Shown here one piece after another: positions 58,542 to 64,000 of a DNA stretch of 64,000 nucleotides (its first letter is position 1; each line of letters starts with the position of its first letter). Origin of the DNA: Phellopilus nigrolimitatus (taxonomy: Eukaryota; Basidiomycota; Agaricomycetes; Hymenochaetales; Hymenochaetaceae); the NCBI GenBank assembly GCA_021029095.1, contig JAJOHG010000024.1, positions 124,001-188,000 on the forward strand. Reading direction: 5' to 3'. The notes below the pieces were generated by a model. That model ran no database searches. It was not told the origin of the DNA and saw only the letters and a program-made list of their open reading frames with translations. Made by a program: the position numbers and the translations under genes.

Positions 58542-61500
58542 TGCAGATATTGGCTAGAGGCGCTTGAGGTGAAGTGGGGATTAGCTGATGTGCTGTAAGA
58601 AAGTGGATTTCGCGCCGTCTTATATACACAGGTATATGTTAGCATGCTGGAGTTTTCCTAGTATGTTACCACTCTGTAGAGGGCGCATACAGATGTTGTG
58701 TCTTGCTGTACCGAGCAATTCAGTTTCAGGGATCAGGGATGCGGTTGAATAGCGTCTATTAGGAAAGGGAACACAGCGAGTCATTCGCCCGTCCCGGCGA
58801 TGGCGTTGGCGAGGAAACTGCCTCTGGCTAAGGTATCAATTTCTTCTGCTCGGAACGCGAGCCTGTTGCGGAAATCGCCTGCTGGCTGCGCGAAGCGCCA
58901 AATCCACAGCGAGAGCCCCATCACCACAAGCTTGTTGATGGACAATTCATGTCAGGAGGAATGTTGGCTTGTTGTTATCACTGCATGCCATCGTCCTGCT
59001 AAGGAGCAGCATGCAAGTAGCAGCTACAAGACACTGCGACAGATCGCATCTAACTCAATCAGCCTTCAGGCGTTAAAAACCTCGGACCGTTAAGAATTAA
59101 AACGACAGCATAGTAAATATGAATCTATGCCGATCAAATAAGCGATGTCTGCCATCTCCGGCATTCAAGTTGGCCAGGCACCAGGTTTCTACGAAAGGCG
59201 ACAGAACAAAGTTGATTTTTCAAGGCATTGGAGCGCAAAGGTAGTCCAGAAAGACATAGACAGCATCCGTTCAGTTCCGTAGACAATAGGTTTGCGACGA
59301 ACGCGCCTGTCAGAGGTCGACACGGCCTGCGGCGGGGTCTCGGCGCTATCGATACCGTCCGCCAACTCGAGCTCGCTCCATGTTCGAGTCAGTTTCAATG
59401 ATTGCCAGAAAGATCAAAATCTTTAGGAAGCTTTCACCCTCACTCGAGTCAAAAGCGTAGTCGGGCTAGTAGAGGCGTAGTCGGCCGTTGTTGTGGTGTC
59501 CGGAGAGATTGGGGCGCTCGCTTCGGGTCGACGTGATGTGACAGTAACGGGACTGGCTGTGGCTGATGAGTACTCTCGCTATTTTTCTTCCCGCACGCAG
59601 CACGAAACAAATTGTACTGAGTTCGAACTTATCAATAAAAACGCAACAGCGGGTCTAATATTACTTGAGAGATCTACAAGATCTTCAGTTGAGCAACACC
59701 AAATACGCATTATGATCAGATTTCCGTGGGCGTCTATAGGCGCTTATATACGCATATCAGACGACTTGAGCGCAATATGAAGCAGAGAAAAATCGGATCT
59801 TCGACTTCAGCCTATTGTATGAGCGGAAATAGATCTCTGCGGACGCTCAGTGGTGTTGTATCATCCACTGCCAATCCAAGGAATAATGAAAGACAAGCCA
59901 TTACTCCCAGCTACTTTGATAGTCCGGGATAGACGTTTGACTTAATGCTGTCAATAGAAGCAGGAATGTAAGCCTTACAGTATAAAAATAAAAATAAAAT
60001 AAATAAATAAAAACAAAGAAGGGAGGCCGCAGTGATGACGCTTACGATTTTAGTCCTTTGTACATGTACCTAAACTGGTTACAAATACAGATACGAAACA
60101 GCGAGATGCCCGAAAGACGTCTGAGCGCGTCCGACGTTCGAATGAACTGGCTTTTTGTGAACGCTGCTCCGCATGTTACGTCATCCATGTCTCTCTTCTT
60201 CGGGTTTACACATAACATACCTGTGCACGTCTCCTAGTCTAGATCATTTTACTTTTGAGTACAAATATCACTTAATCCCTGAGCCACGACCTTCAGGTTG
60301 ATGAGCCATTTACGCTGCTAGGTCTCGGAGCATATCATTGGTCTGTTCGCATGTTTGGGTTTGCATTGACTCCATTCCAGATCAGGTGAACGTAATGAAA
60401 CTGAGGGACAACCGTTCTTTCTTTTTGTCGCTGACGAACTGCTTTGAACATGCCGTCAATAAGGCAACAGAGACGATACAAGCCGAGTCGTTCAATTCAA
60501 GGGTATATTTGGTCTCCTCCTGCTCCCCAAATAAAATATGACTCAATTACCCCGTTATACTTGTCCGAGTCATATCTGCGAAAGCAATTGGACAAGACTG
60601 GGATAAGGTGTCCGTCCAACACCGAGGGTGACTTAGTCTTACTCTGAGGGAATTATGATCCGGAGCCTGGACTAACCCGAAGACAACTCCGCCAGGCAAT
60701 ATCCAAAGATAAAATCGATGCTGTGGATGGTACCTTTGGTTTCATCAGGTAGACGCTGCTCCGCTCCGTGTCATGAAATGGAGCAAAACGTACCTACGTG
60801 TTCTGATCCGTACAGGCCTCTGAGAAAAAGAAGAGGATTAACCGTCTCGAAATGGTGGGAAATGAAGGACGGAATGGTACTTTCCTCTATATATGTGACA
60901 CGGAGTGATGAAAACTGCGCTTCCCAGCGAGCGAGTATGAACAAGTACTGAGCTCGGTGGATGTCCCAGTGTGGATTCGCCATCACATGCCGCCAACTGG
61001 CGAAGACAGAGGCAGAAAGCCGAGTTGAGGCGGAGAAAAACCATTGTCGATTAGATCTGAGCCGTCCTAGGTGTCTTTTCGCGTACAGCCCAAAGATGCA
61101 CGTTTTCTGCCAAATAAAATTTCTGCACAAGTGTTACATGAAACAATATCTAGCGACCGAACGTTCGCAAAAGAAAATAGCTCACTACACAGATTCTACA
61201 TTGCTAAAGACAGTTGTGCCCGCCGCTCTGCCAGCATCGCAATGTTCCTAGAAGTGACAATCATGGCGATGGGAAGCAGTGAAGATAAACGCTTACCGCG
61301 CATTTATATTAAACTAGTATAAATACCAAAGCAAGCGCTTTCAAATGCCGTAGATAAGACTAACAATCTGTGCAGTCGTAACCAGCAATTCCGCGATGGC
61401 GGTGGGCAATATTTCGAAAATCGTACTAGCCAAGGCAAGTAGACAAACCATCAAATGAGAATTGAGTTTATCGTCGTCGCCCGTTTCACTTTCAAAGCTG

Positions 61501-61828
61501 TGAATTTAAATCTTCAAAGGCATAGCCGCAGACGAATGACAGATCCGAGTCCGAGAGCCTTGTTCAGATTGCAGATTGTTTTATCAAATTCCTCAAGGAG
61601 ACAGTTGCGAATGTCTACGAGTGGTGTGCGTCGTCTGATTCTGAGAGGGTTTTTAGTCGGAAAAGAGAAACAAAGCACGAAGAATCGCCCCTCTGACTCA
61701 GAGTCACGTGTTTTGCTGTGTTACATTATGTAATGCACATTCACATCCATGCCGCGACAGGCCTCTCCAGTCGTCGAGCTCCTTCCTTACATACAAAATC
61801 TGTTTGAAGTACAACATAGCTGATCAAG
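58542..61828. other. Gene-poor 3.3 kb stretch
   Basis: No recognisable protein, tRNA or repeat family. Scattered ORFs under 120 codons lack motifs. 59985-60020 is an AAAATAAAAT-type low-complexity tract. The last 60-100 bases should be the POP3 promoter. It might hide a non-coding RNA or relics of a transposon, but nothing in the sequence proves this. Confidence 0.45.
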
Positions 61829-63004
61829 ATGACATCTAAAGCAGACGGAAAGCAAGGCGACAAAACAGCGCGCGTACACACAAACAAGTCGAATCGAAAG
61901 ACCAAAGAACGCCTCGAAAGTAAAACCGTGTTTAAGAGCGTGCTGGACAATCCGTTCGACGTCAAATGGTGTGTATTTCTGTACTTCTGATATGTATCGA
62001 CTTCTTCGCTGAGGTTCGTAGGCCCGTCATCGCCCTGAACGTGCAGAATACGATCCTAGCTCGCGTCGTCGAACTTATGCAGGGCACCGCAGAATATAAC
62101 CTCAGCCGGCACAAGGAGAGCCAGGTGAAGAGGCGAACTCGGAAGAAAACCCATAAAGACAGCGCTGCAGAAGGAACCCCAATGCAACAGGATACCGAAG
62201 CAGGGCCGTCGTCAGTTCCCGCCGCTGCACCTCCAGAGATTTTGCAGCACGTGACAGTCGGCATAAATGAGGTGACGAAGCGGCTCGAGGCGCAATGCAG
62301 GATCCCGCGGCAAGTCCTATCTGTCTCTGGTGACTGGCAACGACAGCGGTGCCTGCGATGCAGATGGGGATCAAGATATGACGGACGCTGCAAAGATCCC
62401 ATCTGCGAGTGCCCGTGCCTCCGTTCGCATCGTGCTCGTATGCCGTTCGGACGTTGACCCGCCTTTGCTCGTTTCGCACATCCCTCACCTCGTCGCAGCA
62501 TGCAACTGCTCATTGGGCCCCTCGAATGAGATCATGAAGCTCGTAACACTTCCGAAGGGTGCGGAGATCTCACTAGCGCAGGCAATGGGGCTGCGGCGAG
62601 CCGCTGTGATGGCTTTCGACGTGAGCTCTTTTCTCTTTTCTTTTTTTTTCATTTTCATTTTCAAACATTGCTGCGGTCATGTCTACTAGGAAACGCTATC
62701 TCAAGATGAATCTTTACGGTCCCTCCTATGTTCCGTGCCTCCTGTAGTAGCTCCGTGGCTCACAGGGATCGCAGTCCCTCCTTCCCGCAGTACGCAGAAA
62801 AAATCCAAAATTGAACCGCCAAGGCGCGCTCAGGTGCTCCACAAGCGCCTTGAGCCGACACACATTAAGCAACTGCGCACGACTGCGCCAAAGGACATGC
62901 GCGCTGCGAAGGCGCAGCGGGCAAAAGGACGTGCCGAGGCAAAGGCAAAGCGGAAGGCAAAGGAAGGGGCAAAGAAGAGTGCAACAAAAAAGGCCGTGGT
63001 TTAG
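61829..63004 (+). CDS. POP3: RNase P / RNase MRP subunit Pop3-like
   Basis: ATG 61829. Exon 1 encodes MTSKADGKQGDKTAR to LDNPFDVK and is spliced (GTGTGT...GTTCGTAG, 61969-62021) to WPVIALNVQNTILARVVELM. Conserved blocks are ILQHVTVGINEVTKRLEAQ, IVLVCRSDVDPPLLVSHIPH and KLVTLPKGAEISLAQAMGLRR, the L7Ae-like pattern of Pop3. A last intron (about 62621-62688) precedes a Lys/Arg/Ala-rich tail ending KKSATKKAVV. It would bind RNA in the complexes that process tRNA 5' ends and pre-rRNA. Near 62322 the frame changes; a 34-base intron (GTGACT...GATGCAG) would restore it but is unusually short, so an indel is also possible. Confidence 0.8.
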
Positions 63005-63206
63005 ATTATACCATTCGAAGGACAGCAGGGCTTCTTTTTCTCCCGTGAGAACTCGTTTCTGTGAGAATAACAAACGATGCCTATTATACAGTTATGCGCA
63101 GAGTCCAAGAAACGAAGTTAGTCCGAAATAACCCTAAGAAGAAGAAAAGACTCCGAGCATAGTTTGAACCCGGACACATGCATGCCCACATGAATGCGGC
63201 CACTAC
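63005..63206. other. Convergent 3' region, POP3 and BEM46-like
   Basis: About 200 bases between convergent stop codons. A polypyrimidine/polypurine tract (AGAAGAAGAAAAGA at 63137) is the only notable feature. Confidence 0.4.
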
Positions 63207-64000
63207 TCAGTTTGCGAGAGAATCGACGGGCAAGTTTTCGATGAACGCTTCGATGGCGTCCCAATATGCCGGGTTGTCCCATGTATCGTCTACGACGTAG
63301 TTAGAACACGCGGCCTGCAATGTCGATGCAAAATTAGACTCACTATGCGTGCCCTTTGGAAACTCCACAAACCTCCCTTCCCTTGGCGACTTCGGCTGAC
63401 CAAAGTTCGCCTTTTGTCTCAGCCACTTCTTAAATTTCGACGCCCTTAAAGAGGGGGTGGTCATCGTCGCAGCTTCCCACAGCTGCCGCATGTGTGCGGG
63501 CGGGACGACCTTGTCACGCTGACCGCTGAGCATAAGGAGAGCAACCGACCGCGGTAGGTTCTCCATCCGCCGCGACGAGTTCCACTGTCGGAAGAAAGGC
63601 GCGGCTAATGCGAAGACCGGCAAGATATCCCGAATGAGGCGGCGCTATAGGTACGTTCGAATCGTCAATTGACATTGTTTGGAAGGAAAGAAAAAAACGG
63701 AAGTTGGACGGGGATTACCAGAGACGTGAATGTGTTCTCCACAATTAGTGCAGATATCTTGAAGACCTTCATCAAAACAAAATAACCTCAAAAAGCTAAG
63801 CACTCACCTTGTCGGCATGTCGACTCGCGAGATCGATGGCCACTGCCCCACCCATAGATTGTCCATAAAGGATCTGACGTTATATATAACTATTTCCACA
63901 TTACGAGCGATTAGACAGGTCTTACTATAGGTGATCTAGATAATTTCGGATGAGACAAGACATAGTTCAGCGCAGCCTTTCATAGATAATTTGTGTCAGT
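63207..64000 (-). CDS. bem46: BEM46-like alpha/beta hydrolase (3' part; 5' end outside window)
   Basis: Exons read leftwards from the edge: AALNYVLSHPKLSRSPI (63926-63976), LYGQSMGGAVAIDLASRHADK with the nucleophile elbow G-Q-S-M-G-G, then a short exon near 63720-63770 and the final exon with PVFALAAPFFRQWNSS, ALLMLSGQRDKVVPPAHM (Asp of the triad) and EFPKGTHSESN (His), ending LPVDSLAN at 63207. This is the Bem46/Wav2/ABHD13 membrane-associated hydrolase family, linked to cell polarity in fungi; the enzymatic substrate is unknown. The N-terminal membrane anchor lies to the right of the window. Confidence 0.85.

Noticed and set aside
63150..63200. tRNA-like B box on the minus strand (GGGTTCAAACT)
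   Set aside because: T-stem and acceptor stem do not pair; lies in a 3' region between convergent genes.

Overview
The window is nuclear DNA from a basidiomycete fungus, most likely an Agaricomycete and plausibly a polypore. Genes are dense and interrupted by many introns of about 50-60 bases with GTRNGY/YAG borders. Histone H3 is itself split by several introns. The gene set includes linoleate diol synthase/Ppo, SNF1, SMC4, UVE1, sphingomyelinase-like, PhzF-like and cupin genes. The order or genus cannot be fixed from sequence reading alone.

Left part (1-24.8 kb), mostly housekeeping: a partial DPM3 at the edge; a fatty-acid dioxygenase-P450 fusion (Ppo); SNF1 and histone H3 sharing a divergent promoter; an ethanolamine/cholinephosphotransferase next to a coiled-coil gene; a GFA-domain zinc enzyme; the condensin ATPase SMC4; and a siroheme-synthesis Met1-type methyltransferase with a Met8-like N-terminus.

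Middle part (24.8-43.5 kb), a rearranged accessory region: three copies of an intracellular trypsin-fold protease gene, two intact and one broken. Each intact protein has a duplicated N-terminal module of about 95 residues and a charged helical insertion between the catalytic His and Asp. The copies are interleaved with a Ran1/Ksp1-type kinase, an F-box-like gene and its shrunken remnant, two broken pieces of an XPF/ZIP2-SHOC1-like gene, an unknown ORF with a remnant copy, and shared flanking repeats. The layout shows repeated segmental duplication and is the most likely place for an undescribed system.

Right part (43.5-64 kb): a PhzF-fold enzyme, a tandem pair of cupin genes, the UV-damage endonuclease UVE1 with a possible mitochondrial leader, an acid sphingomyelinase-like phosphodiesterase, an arrestin-like gene, a GNAT acetyltransferase, a gene-poor 3.3 kb stretch, the RNase P/MRP subunit POP3, and the 3' part of a BEM46-like hydrolase.

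Several conserved genes (SMC4, MET1, the GNAT gene, perhaps POP3) contain abrupt frame changes that no good intron explains. These may be residual indels of the assembly or real lesions, and affected gene models should be checked against raw reads.
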